A DNA stretch of 64,000 nucleotides from Acidobacteriota bacterium (GTDB taxonomy: Bacteria > Acidobacteriota > Thermoanaerobaculia > Gp7-AA8): the NCBI GenBank assembly GCA_003223645.1, contig QHVT01000011.1, positions 161,332 through 225,331 on the forward strand, in the 5' to 3' direction. This document shows positions 26,559 through 35,196 of the stretch, piece by piece; positions within the stretch are counted from its first letter, which is position 1, and each line of letters opens with the position of its first letter. Under the pieces are notes generated by a model. The model was given only the letters and a program-made list of their open reading frames with translations, had not been told where the DNA came from and ran no database searches. The position numbers and the translations under genes were made by a program.

Positions 26559-29500
26559 CTACGCCGTGTTAGACACCGGCTCGTGCGCGAGGACGCGCGT
26601 GAGCCAGAGGTTGGAAAGCTTCTCCAGCACGGTGTTCTGGCGCAGGCGCGCGCGGAGGTTCGTGAAGTCGACTTCGTCGAGGTGCTGGTCCTGATTGAAG
26701 CAGGAGAAGACGAACGACTCCTTGCCGGTCGCCGGATCGACGTGGCGCTGCAGGCACTGCGCGCAGACCTGCTTCATCATGCATTGCATCGGCGAGTTGA
26801 TCGAGCCGATGCCGACGTGTTGCGGATTGAGGTGCGGCGCGAGGATGCCGTGACGCGCATCTTTCACCGCGCGCATCATGCCGTCGGAGCCGATCGCGAT
26901 CAGGCGGTCGATCGTGCGCAGGTCGAACGGGCGTTGCTGCGATGCGTACCACAGCATCGCCTGCACGATGTTGCCGGTGAACGAGAGATCGTCCGCGCGG
27001 CGCGGCTCGATCGCGTCGCCGGCGTCGACCGACCAGATCACCTGATCGGTGCCGGCCTCGATCTCGTCGCGCTTGAACACGTCCGCTTTTTTCTTGTAGC
27101 CGGCGAAGTAGACGACGCGGCAGCCGTTTTCTTTGAACGCGCGCGCGATCGAGAAGAGCACGGCGTTGCCGAGGCCGCCGCCGGCGAGGAGGACGGTCTC
27201 GTTTTTCGGGATCTCGGTGGGCGTGCCGGTCGGTCCCATGAGCACGACCGGCTCGTCTTTTTTGAGAAGCGCGCACAAGCGCGACGAGCCGCCCATTTCG
27301 AGAACGATGACGGAGAGCAGTCCGCGATCGACGTCCGTCGATGCGCCGGTGAGCGCGATGCCTTCCATCGCCAGGCGGGTGCCGTCGACGAGCGGCGCGT
27401 AGGTCTCGAAGTTTTGCAATCGATAGAACTGGCCGGGATGAAAACGGCGCGCGGCGAACGGCGCGCGGACGACGACTTCGACGATCGTCGGCGTGAGGCG
27501 ATTCACTTCGTGCACGCGCGCGACGAGACCGTCGTCGAGGACCGCGGTCAGCTCGCGCCAGCGCTCGTCGCGCTCGCCCTGTGCGTCGTCGGAGCGATCG
27601 AGCGCTTCCAGCTCGTTTTTGAAGATGTTGAGGATGTGCGGATAGCCGTCCTTCGCCGAGGCCATCGCCTTGACGACGTTGCCGGCGTATTGCGGATGGT
27701 TGTCGCCGTAGAACGTGACGAGCTTCTCGCGGCGCGACGGATGCTGGTAGGACGTGAAGAAGCCGCGCTCCTTCGCGGCGTCATCGTCCTGGATCAGCTC
27801 GATCTGCATGTCATCCCGAGCGGAGCGAGGGACCTGGGCGGGCGGTGTCGCGCTGTGTTGCCCCTCCCGCCCGGGTCCCTCGCTCACGCTGGGGATGACA
27901 GAGAGGGAGTACGACTGGAAGAACTGCTTCCACTTATCGAGCTTGAACGTGCCGCCGTGTTCTTTCTCGTAGATCACGTTCGGCGAAGTGCCGGCGGCGA
28001 TCATGACGCTGCGCGCGGCGAGCTCGATGATCTCGCCGGAGTCTTTCCAGCGTCCGTCTTCGACGACCTGTTTCTCGAAGATCAGCGACTGCACGTGCCC
28101 GAAGGAATCGGAGACCGCTTCGACGGGCGAGAGCATGTCCGCATAAGCGATTCCTTCTTCGAACGCCTTGGCGATCTCTTCGTAGTTGAGGCGATAGGCG
28201 GGGGAATCGTTCATCGACTTGCGGTACGCGATCGTCACGCCGCCCCACGAGCGGACGAGCGGGATGAAGTCCGGGTTCTCTCCCGCCGCGGTTGCGCGCG
28301 TGCGCTCATGTCGAATCGCACGTCCATGCGTGAGGAACTCGTCGAGGATCTGCAATTCCTCGACATCGTAGCCGCTGCGCACGCGCTCTTCGCCGAAGTC
28401 GCCGCACATCGCCTCGTAGCGCTCGAGCGTTTTCTCGACTTGCACGGGGTAGTACGCGAAGAGCTCCGTCGCGGTGTCGATCGCCGTCAGTCCGCCGCCG
28501 ATCACGATCGCGGGCAGGCGCACCTGCAAGTTCGCGAGCGCGTTTTTCTTGAACGCGCCGGTGAGCTGCAGCGCCATCAAAAAGTCGGACGCCTGGCGCA
28601 TGCCGCGCACGAGGTTGTTCTTCATCCGCACGATCGTCGGCGTGCCCGCGCCGGCGGCGATGGCGATGTGATCGAAGCCCAACTCGTCGAACGCGTCCTC
28701 GATCGTCAGCGTGCCGCCGAATCGCACGCCGCCGTAGACGCGCAGGTTGTCGCGGCGCTCGAGCGCGATGCGGATGACTTTCAGGAAGTTCTTGTCCCAG
28801 CGCACGGTGATGCCGTACTCCGACACGCCGCCGAAGCCGGCAAGGATGCGGTCGTCGAGCTTGTCCCACAGCACGCGCGCGTCGCGGATCGGCTGGCGGA
28901 TGGCAGATGGCGGATGGCGGATGGCGGAAGAAGACGGAGCTGCCTGGTCTGCCATCTGCCATCCGCCATCTGCCATCTGATTTTCGAGCGGCTCGATCTT
29001 CAAGCCGTCGATCGCCACGACGCCGAAGCCTTCGTTGGCGAGGTAGTGCGCGAGGGTGTAGCCGGCGGGGCCGAGTCCGACGACGAGCACGTTCTTGCCG
29101 TTGTATGGCAACGCGACCGGCCGCTTGATGTTCAGCGGGTTCCAGCGCGTGAGGAGCGAGTAAATCTCGAATCCCCACGGCAGGTAGAGAACGTCGGTGA
29201 GCAACCCGGTTTCGATCTGAGGAATGTTGACCGGATCTTGCTTTTGAAAAATGCAAGCCCTCATGCAGTCGTTGCAGATGCGATGGCCGGTGCCGGGCGC
29301 CATCGGGTTGTCGATGAGCACCATCGCCAGCGCGGCGATCGCATCGCCGTCGGCGCGCAGCAAATTCATCTCGCCGATGCGCTCGTCGAGCGGACAGCCT
29401 TCGAGCGCCATGCCGAGGGGGTTCGGTTTGTAGGTGCCGTTCGGCTGCGCGAAGCCCTTCGAGCAGGAGTCTTTCTTTCGCTCGTGGCAGTAGATGCAGT

Positions 29501-30170
29501 AATGCGACTCGTCGGTAATCTCGCGCGGCGTCATGCGCGGATCGGTGAGTCCGAATCCGTCGCGGCGGCGGAAGTGATGATGATCGCCGCCGAATCGATG
29601 CTCGTCGACCGGCTCCGTCGGCACGAGTTTGTCGAAGGCAAGCGGCTGCGGCAGGCGGAACGACGTCCAGCCCGCGAAGCGGCCCGCCTTCCACTCGATC
29701 GCGCACCACGCGACGAGCTGTTCGACCTGCCCACGCAACTCCTCGGACGTGGGGTTTTCTTTCAGTTGATCGAGGAGTTGATTGGCGATGCGCGCGAGCG
29801 AGAGCTCGGGATCGTGTGAATCGAGCTCAGGACCTTCGGCGGGCTGAAGCCCGCCGCTCCACTTCGCGACGCGTTTGGCGACGAATTCTTTTTTGAAGCG
29901 CGCGACTTCGGCGTCGCGCTCGGTGCGCGCTTTGATTGGCGCGTCGTCGGTATCGAACAGTTGTTTGAGGAACGCGCCGAGCCGGCGGCTGACAGCAATC
30001 AGCAACGCGGCTTCGTCGGGCTCGCTGAGCGTGGTCTTCGCCGTCCGGTAGTCGTCGAAGCGGTGAAACAGATCGGGGTCGAGGAATGAATCGAACTCCG
30101 CCGCGAGCGCGTTGAGTTTGCGTAAATCGTAGAGGTCGTCGTAGGTGAAATCGCGAATGCCGAGCTTCAT
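26559..30170 (-). CDS. Multidomain FAD/NAD(P)-dependent oxidoreductase with C-terminal ferredoxin-reductase-like module
   Basis: 1203 residues. Order: a helical N-terminus; cysteine clusters YCIYCHERKKDSCSKGF (~230) and ICNDCMRACIF (~297), likely Fe-S ligands; a dinucleotide fold VLVVGLGPAGYTLAHYLAN (~362) of the glutamate-synthase small-subunit type; a second pyridine-nucleotide domain; then an FNR/dihydroorotate-dehydrogenase-electron-transfer-like module (FHPGQFYRLQNF, LLAGGGLGNAVLFSIA at ~990) and the closing cluster CMMKQVCAQC (~1127). It should shuttle electrons between NAD(P)H and an unknown acceptor. Three repeat elements are read in frame inside it: at residues ~103-112, ~397-425 (7-bp tandem repeat) and ~757-787 (family B). 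It overlaps the upstream gene by 4 bases. Confidence 0.85.
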   Translation of the reverse strand: MKLGIRDFTYDDLYDLRKLNALAAEFDSFLDPDLFHRFDDYRTAKTTLSEPDEAALLIAVSRRLGAFLKQLFDTDDAPIKARTERDAEVARFKKEFVAKRVAKWSGGLQPAEGPELDSHDPELSLARIANQLLDQLKENPTSEELRGQVEQLVAWCAIEWKAGRFAGWTSFRLPQPLAFDKLVPTEPVDEHRFGGDHHHFRRRDGFGLTDPRMTPREITDESHYCIYCHERKKDSCSKGFAQPNGTYKPNPLGMALEGCPLDERIGEMNLLRADGDAIAALAMVLIDNPMAPGTGHRICNDCMRACIFQKQDPVNIPQIETGLLTDVLYLPWGFEIYSLLTRWNPLNIKRPVALPYNGKNVLVVGLGPAGYTLAHYLANEGFGVVAIDGLKIEPLENQMADGGWQMADQAAPSSSAIRHPPSAIRQPIRDARVLWDKLDDRILAGFGGVSEYGITVRWDKNFLKVIRIALERRDNLRVYGGVRFGGTLTIEDAFDELGFDHIAIAAGAGTPTIVRMKNNLVRGMRQASDFLMALQLTGAFKKNALANLQVRLPAIVIGGGLTAIDTATELFAYYPVQVEKTLERYEAMCGDFGEERVRSGYDVEELQILDEFLTHGRAIRHERTRATAAGENPDFIPLVRSWGGVTIAYRKSMNDSPAYRLNYEEIAKAFEEGIAYADMLSPVEAVSDSFGHVQSLIFEKQVVEDGRWKDSGEIIELAARSVMIAAGTSPNVIYEKEHGGTFKLDKWKQFFQSYSLSVIPSVSEGPGREGQHSATPPAQVPRSARDDMQIELIQDDDAAKERGFFTSYQHPSRREKLVTFYGDNHPQYAGNVVKAMASAKDGYPHILNIFKNELEALDRSDDAQGERDERWRELTAVLDDGLVARVHEVNRLTPTIVEVVVRAPFAARRFHPGQFYRLQNFETYAPLVDGTRLAMEGIALTGASTDVDRGLLSVIVLEMGGSSRLCALLKKDEPVVLMGPTGTPTEIPKNETVLLAGGGLGNAVLFSIARAFKENGCRVVYFAGYKKKADVFKRDEIEAGTDQVIWSVDAGDAIEPRRADDLSFTGNIVQAMLWYASQQRPFDLRTIDRLIAIGSDGMMRAVKDARHGILAPHLNPQHVGIGSINSPMQCMMKQVCAQCLQRHVDPATGKESFVFSCFNQDQHLDEVDFTNLRARLRQNTVLEKLSNLWLTRVLAHEPVSNTA
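27809..27900. repeat. Palindromic element, family B, copy 2 (inside flavoprotein gene)
   Basis: 92-bp element with outer arms TGTCATCCCGAGC / GGGGATGACA and inner arms GGACCTGGGCGGG / CCCGCCCGGGTCC. Read in frame as ~31 residues (PSVSEGPGREG...PRSARDD), a sequence foreign to the enzyme family. Confidence 0.88.
28895..28979. repeat. 7-bp tandem repeat with inverted arms (inside flavoprotein gene)
   Basis: Left arm repeats GGCGGAT/GGCAGAT, right arm repeats the complement (ATCTGCC/ATCCGCC); the loop is about 25 bases. Translated on the minus strand to MADGGWQMADQ...AIRHPPSAIRQP within a linker after the first dinucleotide domain. Confidence 0.9.
29835..29862. repeat. Palindromic element, family D, short copy (inside flavoprotein gene)
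   Basis: CGGCGGGCT-GAAG-CCCGCCG stem followed by CTCCAC, i.e. the end sequence GTGGAGCGGCGG seen in the longer family D copies at 41386 and 56306. Encodes WSGGLQPAEG. Confidence 0.65.
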
Positions 30171-30670
30171 TTGCGTTTGATGTAAATCACTTTCTTCACC
30201 GACGCGTGCACCACACCCTCCGCATCGACGAGATCCACATTGTAGGTGCGATCGATCGGCTCACCGTTTGCGGTTTGGTTGCGAATCTCGTCCAGCTCCG
30301 CGTCCTCCAGATGAAACGTCGCGAAGAGCGTCGTTCGTCCCGGTTTGCGAAAACGAATCGAAGCGGACTTGTCCCAGACGACGTACGTGGGGCCGAGGAG
30401 ATGGATGAGCATGATCATGTACATCGGGTCGACCGAGGCGTAGAGCGAGCCGCCGAAGATCGTGCCGACGTAGTTGCGCGTGCGCCACGACAGCGGCAGC
30501 TTCACGCGAATCTCGCGGAAATCATCGGCGATGTACGTGACGCGTGCGCCGCTGCCGCGGTAGGCGGGGAAGAGATTGAACCTCCAGCGGAGGAGGCGCG
30601 ATTGGAACGATTCACGCCCAGGCTTGTCATCCCGAGCGGAGCGAGGGACCTGGGTGGGAGGGGCGCTCAC
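30167..30670 (-). CDS. DUF4442 hotdog-fold protein (acyl-CoA thioesterase-like)
   Basis: 167 residues. The hotdog core is visible: VTYIADDFREIRVKLPLSWR, then TRNYVGTIFGGSLYASVDPM around the central helix, and AEGVVHASVKKVIYIKRK at the end. DUF4442 proteins resemble PaaI/YiiD thioesterases that cleave acyl-CoAs. The only reasonable start is GTG 30670, which overlaps the stop of the CPBP gene (GTGA) and lies inside a family B repeat, so about 17 N-terminal residues (VSAPPTQVPRSARDDKPG) come from repeat DNA. Ends with a 4-base overlap with the flavoprotein gene. A FadR-like operator upstream of the operon supports a lipid link. Confidence 0.82.
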   Translation of the reverse strand: MSAPPTQVPRSARDDKPGRESFQSRLLRWRFNLFPAYRGSGARVTYIADDFREIRVKLPLSWRTRNYVGTIFGGSLYASVDPMYMIMLIHLLGPTYVVWDKSASIRFRKPGRTTLFATFHLEDAELDEIRNQTANGEPIDRTYNVDLVDAEGVVHASVKKVIYIKRK

Positions 30671-30727
30671 GGCGACACCACCCGCGACACCACCCGCCCA
30701 GGTCCCTCGCTCTCGCTCGGGATGACA
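30625..30727. repeat. Palindromic element, family B, copy 3 (CPBP/DUF4442 junction)
   Basis: 103-bp element with arms TGTCATCCCGAGC / CTCGGGATGACA and a central GGTGTCGC/CACC duplication. The stop codon of the upstream gene and the start codon of the downstream gene (GTGA at 30670-30667) both lie near its centre. Confidence 0.9.
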
Positions 30728-33700
30728 AGCCAAACAATCGCAAACAGCGCGAACGCGACCAGCGCGACTCCGTTCGCGAGCAAGTAGGAACGATGGTTCT
30801 GCAAGAGCACGCCCGCGCTTTGCAGGAGCGCGGCGACGAGGATCGTCAGCGGCCAAGCGAGCGGGTTCGCGTCGAGCACGTAGCGCGCAATGATCCACGC
30901 GAGCAGCGCGATCGCGATCGCGCGCACGAACATGAGCGGCGCGTGTGCGGCGGTCGTGCCGGGATCGAGCGAGATGCAGAAGATCGCCGCGATCGTGACG
31001 AGCGCGACATGTTTGCGCAGCGCGTGCGTGTACAACGCGACCGCGCCGCAAATCGCGATCGCGCCGAAGAGCGCCTGCGCGCCTTCGGTCAGCGCGGGCA
31101 GCGGCGTGGCGATGCTTTCCGCGACGTTCAAGTCGACCGACGCTGCCGACGGCCACGCGTTCTCGATCCACTGCAGCATCGTACCCGCCGCGATCACGAT
31201 CGCGATCGTGGTCAGCGCAGCGATCGCCGCTCCGCGTCCGAACCGCGCGCGACCTTCGCGCGTGAACAGGCTGCGAGCGTAAGGCAGAGTGGCTTCGAGT
31301 CCGACGAGCGCGAGGAAGAGGATGCCGGTCTGTTTCGCGATCTCGATCACGAACTGCACGGCGAGCCGCACGTGGAACGTGTCCCACGCGACGGTGGTGC
31401 TGTAGTCGAACAGGCTCAGCTCGTAGCGCGCGAGTGTCGACGCGATCGGAATGATCGACAGGATCAGCGTCCATCGCAGGGCGCGTTTCCACGGAAATCC
31501 GTGGTCGCGTGACGCAATCACGAGTCCGGCGACGACCATCGCCAGCAATGTGATCGCGCCGATGATGAAGAGCGCGAGCAAAACCACGTTGAGCAGCGTC
31601 TGTGCGTTCGCTTCGCGCTCCACGCTCTCCGCCACTTTCACGTTCTTGTTGAACTGCGTCACCTCGGCGCCCGCAACGCGCACCGTCACACGCCGAAACA
31701 CATCCGCGCCGATCGGCGTCCGCTCCTGAAAATGAAACAGCCAGTCGCGCCGCTTCGGCTGCTGGAACGTGAGCGCTTCCTTCACGTCGAACGCGTTCCC
31801 GTCGATGCCGTACCGCGCGAGCTCGGCACGCGCGATCTCCAGCGCCTGCGGCTCCGCGAGCGATGCGCCCGGCGAATTCTCGTCGAGGTACTTGTGATAG
31901 CCGATCGCGCGCGACGTGCGCGGATCGACTTCGACGAAGTACTCCTCCTTCTGCATCGGCGTGAAGAAGCGCACCGTCCACGTGCCGGCCTCGATCTTCG
32001 TGCGAAATACGTCGACGAGCCGGCGCACGCTCATCCCGCGGCGCAGCAGGTACTCCGCCGCCGCGGAGTCGAATCCGCCCGGCGAGCCGCCGTCTTCACG
32101 CTGCGAGTCCGGTTCCCAGGAGCGAAATCCCGCGACCGGCGCGGCGATGACTTTCGTTCCGTGCGCCTGCGGCCTTTGGATGCGCGCGATCTCTTTCGCC
32201 TGCGCGCCATCGATCCGGAAATCGATCGCGTCATCGGGCGACGGCGGACGCGATGCAATTGCGACGATCGCAATTGCGATCGCGGCAACGCAGACGAGCA
32301 CGCGCCGCGGCGTGGCCGGCTTCGCGTCCGGCAACTGCGGCGCAGCGACGACTGCTTCGACCTGCTCCGGCGGCGGTGCAATCGGAATCGTGTGATTCGA
32401 CAGATCGTCGTCCGGCGTGAAGCCGCGCTTGCGCACGTACGACACGATCATGGCGACGAGTGGGATGACGAAGATCAGACTCGCCGCCGCTGCGGACGCG
32501 ACGTAGTAGGCGTTGCCCGACGTGAAGAGCAGCGTCGCCGTGTACACCGCGTCGACGGTGTAGTGCCAGACGAGCATCGGCAGCAGGCCGAAGCGCAGCA
32601 TCAGCAGGCCGCCGATGATTCCGACGATGCCGACTTCGAGTCCGCGGATGAAGAACGGCTGATTCGCGTACGTCGAGTGTCCGAATCCCCAGATGAATCC
32701 GGAGAGCACGATCGCCGCGATGCGCGAGCGCAGCAGTTTCTCGAAGAACGGTATCGAAAATGCGCGCGAGAGAAATTCTTCCGACAGCGCGGGATAGAAA
32801 CCCGCGAACAGCACCGCCACCCAGGGCAGCGCGGTGGTCAGCAAGTCGTCGTAGTGAACGTCGGCCGGCGACCACGCGCCGAATTTCTGCGCGGTCACAT
32901 AGAAGACGATCTGGTACGCGATGAAGAGTGGAACGAGTGTGTAACCGAGGATGAGCGAGAGAAAGACGCGACGACTCGAAAGCGCGCGGCGCGTGAAGAC
33001 GCGTGGAATCGCGAGCTTGTCCGGCATCCGCTCGCGGTACAAAACTTCGCCCGCGCCGGCGAGCACGATGAGCAGCATCGTGTTGCCGAGGGCCGGCATG
33101 ATCACGCTGAGCGCGAGGCCGCCGATGAACGCGGGATACGACGAGTTGGTGTCGTAGTACGCGAATTGCGCCGGCGCGGAGTTCAACGATGCGCCGGCGG
33201 TGAGCACGAGCGCAGCGACGCCGACGCCGAGGAGAAAGCGGAGGTGCAAGTCGCCGCGGCGCAGGCGGATGATGAACACGACGACCGCGGCCAGCATCGA
33301 GCCGGCGAAGAAGACGAGATCGACCGCACCCGCGGCCATGTTCTTCGAGCGCAGCTCGCGATACGAGCGCAGCCACGCGTCCGGCACTTTCAGCGTTTGC
33401 GTGTAGCCGGTGACGATCGTGCCGTCGACGGTGACGGTGTGGCGGTACGGCGCGCCCGCGGGATGAATCGAGATCGAGTCCCAGGTGTAAATCCGCTGCA
33501 CGCGCTTCGGCAGCTTGCGCTCGCTCGTCGAGACCAATCGTAAGTCGGCGACGCGCACGCCGATCGCTGTCAAAAAACCGACAGGCGGCGCAGCGCTGCC
33601 GGGAGCGCTGGCGATCGCGCGGTCCTCCGGAATCTTGTGCGCGAACGCGATGACCTCGCCGGTCGGCGCGACGTCGACGCTGAGCTCCTCTTCCTGCAAC

Positions 33701-34032
33701 GGGCGGAACCAGCGGTGGTGCCAGGAGAGCAGATGCACTTCCTCGCGCATCACGCGGCCGGCGTCTTTCAATCCGAGAGAACGCTCGAGAAAGATGCGCG
33801 CGTTGTCGTCCGAGTCGAAACGCACCGCGTGCTTCATGTCGCGCACGTCGATGCCTTCCGCGTGCACGAGCTTCTCCGCAATCGGGCGCGACGACTTCCG
33901 GTCGAATCGAAAATCGATCGACGCTTCGGGAAACGCGGTGTGGTAGTAGCGCGCGATGACGACGATGCAAACGGCAGCGAGCGCGATGCAGATCGCGATG
34001 AAGGCGAGATCGCGGCGCGAAAGGCGCGTCAC
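30667..34032 (-). CDS. CPBP family intramembrane metalloprotease with two PepSY-like extracytoplasmic domains
   Basis: 1121 residues. N-terminal membrane anchor (DLAFIAICIALAAVCIVVIA), an extracytoplasmic domain (residues ~35-230), a membrane core carrying the CPBP (Abi) motifs SEEFLSR (~417), FGHSTY (~447) and HYTVDA (~490), then a second anchor, a second extracytoplasmic domain (~610-800) and more helices. The two soluble domains are similar in layout (IDFR..., WF-RPLQEEELSVDV against RFFTPMQKEEYFVEV), suggesting internal duplication. The C-terminal ~19 residues (VIPSESEGPGRVVSRVVSP) come from the repeat element. Substrate unknown. Overlaps both neighbours by 4 bases. Confidence 0.88.
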   Translation of the reverse strand: MTRLSRRDLAFIAICIALAAVCIVVIARYYHTAFPEASIDFRFDRKSSRPIAEKLVHAEGIDVRDMKHAVRFDSDDNARIFLERSLGLKDAGRVMREEVHLLSWHHRWFRPLQEEELSVDVAPTGEVIAFAHKIPEDRAIASAPGSAAPPVGFLTAIGVRVADLRLVSTSERKLPKRVQRIYTWDSISIHPAGAPYRHTVTVDGTIVTGYTQTLKVPDAWLRSYRELRSKNMAAGAVDLVFFAGSMLAAVVVFIIRLRRGDLHLRFLLGVGVAALVLTAGASLNSAPAQFAYYDTNSSYPAFIGGLALSVIMPALGNTMLLIVLAGAGEVLYRERMPDKLAIPRVFTRRALSSRRVFLSLILGYTLVPLFIAYQIVFYVTAQKFGAWSPADVHYDDLLTTALPWVAVLFAGFYPALSEEFLSRAFSIPFFEKLLRSRIAAIVLSGFIWGFGHSTYANQPFFIRGLEVGIVGIIGGLLMLRFGLLPMLVWHYTVDAVYTATLLFTSGNAYYVASAAAASLIFVIPLVAMIVSYVRKRGFTPDDDLSNHTIPIAPPPEQVEAVVAAPQLPDAKPATPRRVLVCVAAIAIAIVAIASRPPSPDDAIDFRIDGAQAKEIARIQRPQAHGTKVIAAPVAGFRSWEPDSQREDGGSPGGFDSAAAEYLLRRGMSVRRLVDVFRTKIEAGTWTVRFFTPMQKEEYFVEVDPRTSRAIGYHKYLDENSPGASLAEPQALEIARAELARYGIDGNAFDVKEALTFQQPKRRDWLFHFQERTPIGADVFRRVTVRVAGAEVTQFNKNVKVAESVEREANAQTLLNVVLLALFIIGAITLLAMVVAGLVIASRDHGFPWKRALRWTLILSIIPIASTLARYELSLFDYSTTVAWDTFHVRLAVQFVIEIAKQTGILFLALVGLEATLPYARSLFTREGRARFGRGAAIAALTTIAIVIAAGTMLQWIENAWPSAASVDLNVAESIATPLPALTEGAQALFGAIAICGAVALYTHALRKHVALVTIAAIFCISLDPGTTAAHAPLMFVRAIAIALLAWIIARYVLDANPLAWPLTILVAALLQSAGVLLQNHRSYLLANGVALVAFALFAIVWLVIPSESEGPGRVVSRVVSP

Positions 34033-34640
34033 AACAATCCAGTCAGCAGCAGGTCCGCTACCTCGTCCGAATGCGCGGCGAGGTCATAGTCCTTCTCCGA
34101 CAACATCCACGACGTCACCATCTCGTCGAGCACGCCGAAGACCGTCTTCGCGACCAGCTGCGGATGCACCGTGCGCCGGAACACCCCTTCCGCCTGTCCG
34201 CTCTCGACGATCTTGCGAATGATATTCAAATAGTCCTTCACCTCCTCCTGCGAGAGGAGGCTCATGAACTTGAGGCTGTGGCGCAGCTCGACCTGCGAGA
34301 CGACGGCGAGCGCGCGGTCCCGCCCGAGCGTTTCGAGGTGGTGGCGGATCGCAATCCGCAGCCGTTCCTCGGCGCGATTGACGTTCGCCATCTGCCGCTC
34401 CAGCGAGCGCAGGTAATTGCGCGTGTACTCGCGGAAGATCGTGATGAGGAGGTCTTCCTTGCCGTCGAAATAAAGGTAGATCGTGCCGTCGGCGACGCCG
34501 GCCGCCTTCGCGATCTGCGAGACCTTGGCGTTGGAGTAGCCGTGCTCGGCGAAGACTTCGATGGCGGCGCGGAGGATGCGCTCGCGTTTCGACGTGCCGC
34601 GGAGAGTGTCGGGTTCAGGAGTGGTTGCGGATCGGACCAT
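34029..34640 (-). CDS. TetR family transcriptional regulator (FadR-like)
   Basis: 203 residues from ATG 34640. The N-terminal HTH is typical: KRERILRAAIEVFAEHGYSN, AKVSQIAKAAGVADGTIYLY, YFDGKEDLL; the C-terminal ligand domain resembles acyl-CoA-responsive TetR proteins (TVFGVLDEMVTSWMLSEKDY). Another ATG at 34658 would add six residues, but it sits inside the palindromic operator at 34644-34661, so the shorter start is preferred. It overlaps the HIT gene (upstream) and the CPBP gene (downstream), making it part of the operon it probably represses. Confidence 0.88.
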   Translation of the reverse strand: MVRSATTPEPDTLRGTSKRERILRAAIEVFAEHGYSNAKVSQIAKAAGVADGTIYLYFDGKEDLLITIFREYTRNYLRSLERQMANVNRAEERLRIAIRHHLETLGRDRALAVVSQVELRHSLKFMSLLSQEEVKDYLNIIRKIVESGQAEGVFRRTVHPQLVAKTVFGVLDEMVTSWMLSEKDYDLAAHSDEVADLLLTGLL

Positions 34641-35049
34641 GCCCGAATGAATGCTCATTCAGCCGGCGTGCCGTGTCAAGTACCAGCCCTTCGTCGCGGG
34701 GAACTTGTGTCTGAACATTGATGATGGAGAAGACATCTTCGCGCGTCGCTGTCTTGCTCACCGGATAGAGGTGGACGTGCAAGTGCGGCGTCTTCAATCC
34801 GAGCTTGAGCGCGATCACGCGATCGGCGTTCGTCAGCTCGATGAGCACGCGCTCCGCGCGATGCCACACCCGCGTGAAATGCAGCCATTCGTCTTCGGCG
34901 AGGTCGGACGAATTCTCGACATGACGCTTGGCAACGATCATCGCGTGGCCGCGGATGGACCAGTCATTGTGCAGGACGACCGCGGTGTGGTCGTCTTCGA
35001 AGACGAGATCGCCGGTTCGTTGGAGCGCATCGCAGAGTTCGCAACTCAT
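34615..35049 (-). CDS. HIT family hydrolase
   Basis: 144 residues from ATG 35049 (MSCELCDALQRTGDLVFEDD); upstream in-frame codons are repeat DNA. The catalytic histidine triad is seen in KTPHLHVHLYPVS (HxHxH) near residue 103, and the N-terminal C-x-x-C (CELC) matches HIT proteins with a zinc site. HIT enzymes hydrolyse or transfer nucleotides from NMP conjugates. First gene of the minus-strand operon; its 3' end overlaps the TetR coding start by 26 bases. Confidence 0.9.
   Translation of the reverse strand: MSCELCDALQRTGDLVFEDDHTAVVLHNDWSIRGHAMIVAKRHVENSSDLAEDEWLHFTRVWHRAERVLIELTNADRVIALKLGLKTPHLHVHLYPVSKTATREDVFSIINVQTQVPRDEGLVLDTARRLNEHSFGHGPIRNHS
34644..34661. promoter_or_regulatory. FadR-like operator upstream of the TetR gene
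   Basis: On the minus strand TGAATGA-GCAT-TCATTCG, 13 of 14 arm positions of the TGAATGA-N4-TCATTCA box known for Bacillus/Thermus FadR (TetR family). Located just upstream of the TetR start and inside the end of the HIT gene. Autoregulation by acyl-CoA is the inference. Confidence 0.6.
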
Positions 35050-35056
35050 GACGCTA

Positions 35057-35098
35057 ACGATGAAGGATGAAGGATGAAGGATGAAAGATGAAGGATGA
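35057..35098. repeat. 7-bp tandem repeat (GATGAAG type)
   Basis: Six head-to-tail units of GATGAAG (one GATGAAA) immediately upstream of the HIT start. No opposing arm, unlike most arrays here. Confidence 0.9.
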
Positions 35099-35112
35099 TT
35101 TCGGGCACCTTT

Positions 35113-35179
35113 GGGCTGCCGAGGCTGCGCCGCCGCTTCTGATAGGTATAGAAAAGCGGCAGCGCAGCTGCCGCAGTCC
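35113..35179. repeat. Imperfect 67-bp hairpin before the aldo/keto reductase
   Basis: GGCTGCGCCGCCGCTT and AAGCGGCAGCGCAGCTGCC pair across an AT-rich loop (CTGATAGGTATAG). Sits between the divergent HIT and aldo/keto reductase genes; could carry part of the latter's promoter (the TAGGTATAG loop). Confidence 0.6.
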
Positions 35180-35196
35180 AAAGTAACATCCCGTCA

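Noticed and set aside
26499..29819. 1106-residue plus-strand frame opposite the flavoprotein
   Set aside because: It mirrors the real gene codon for codon and has no signal, fold or start context of its own.
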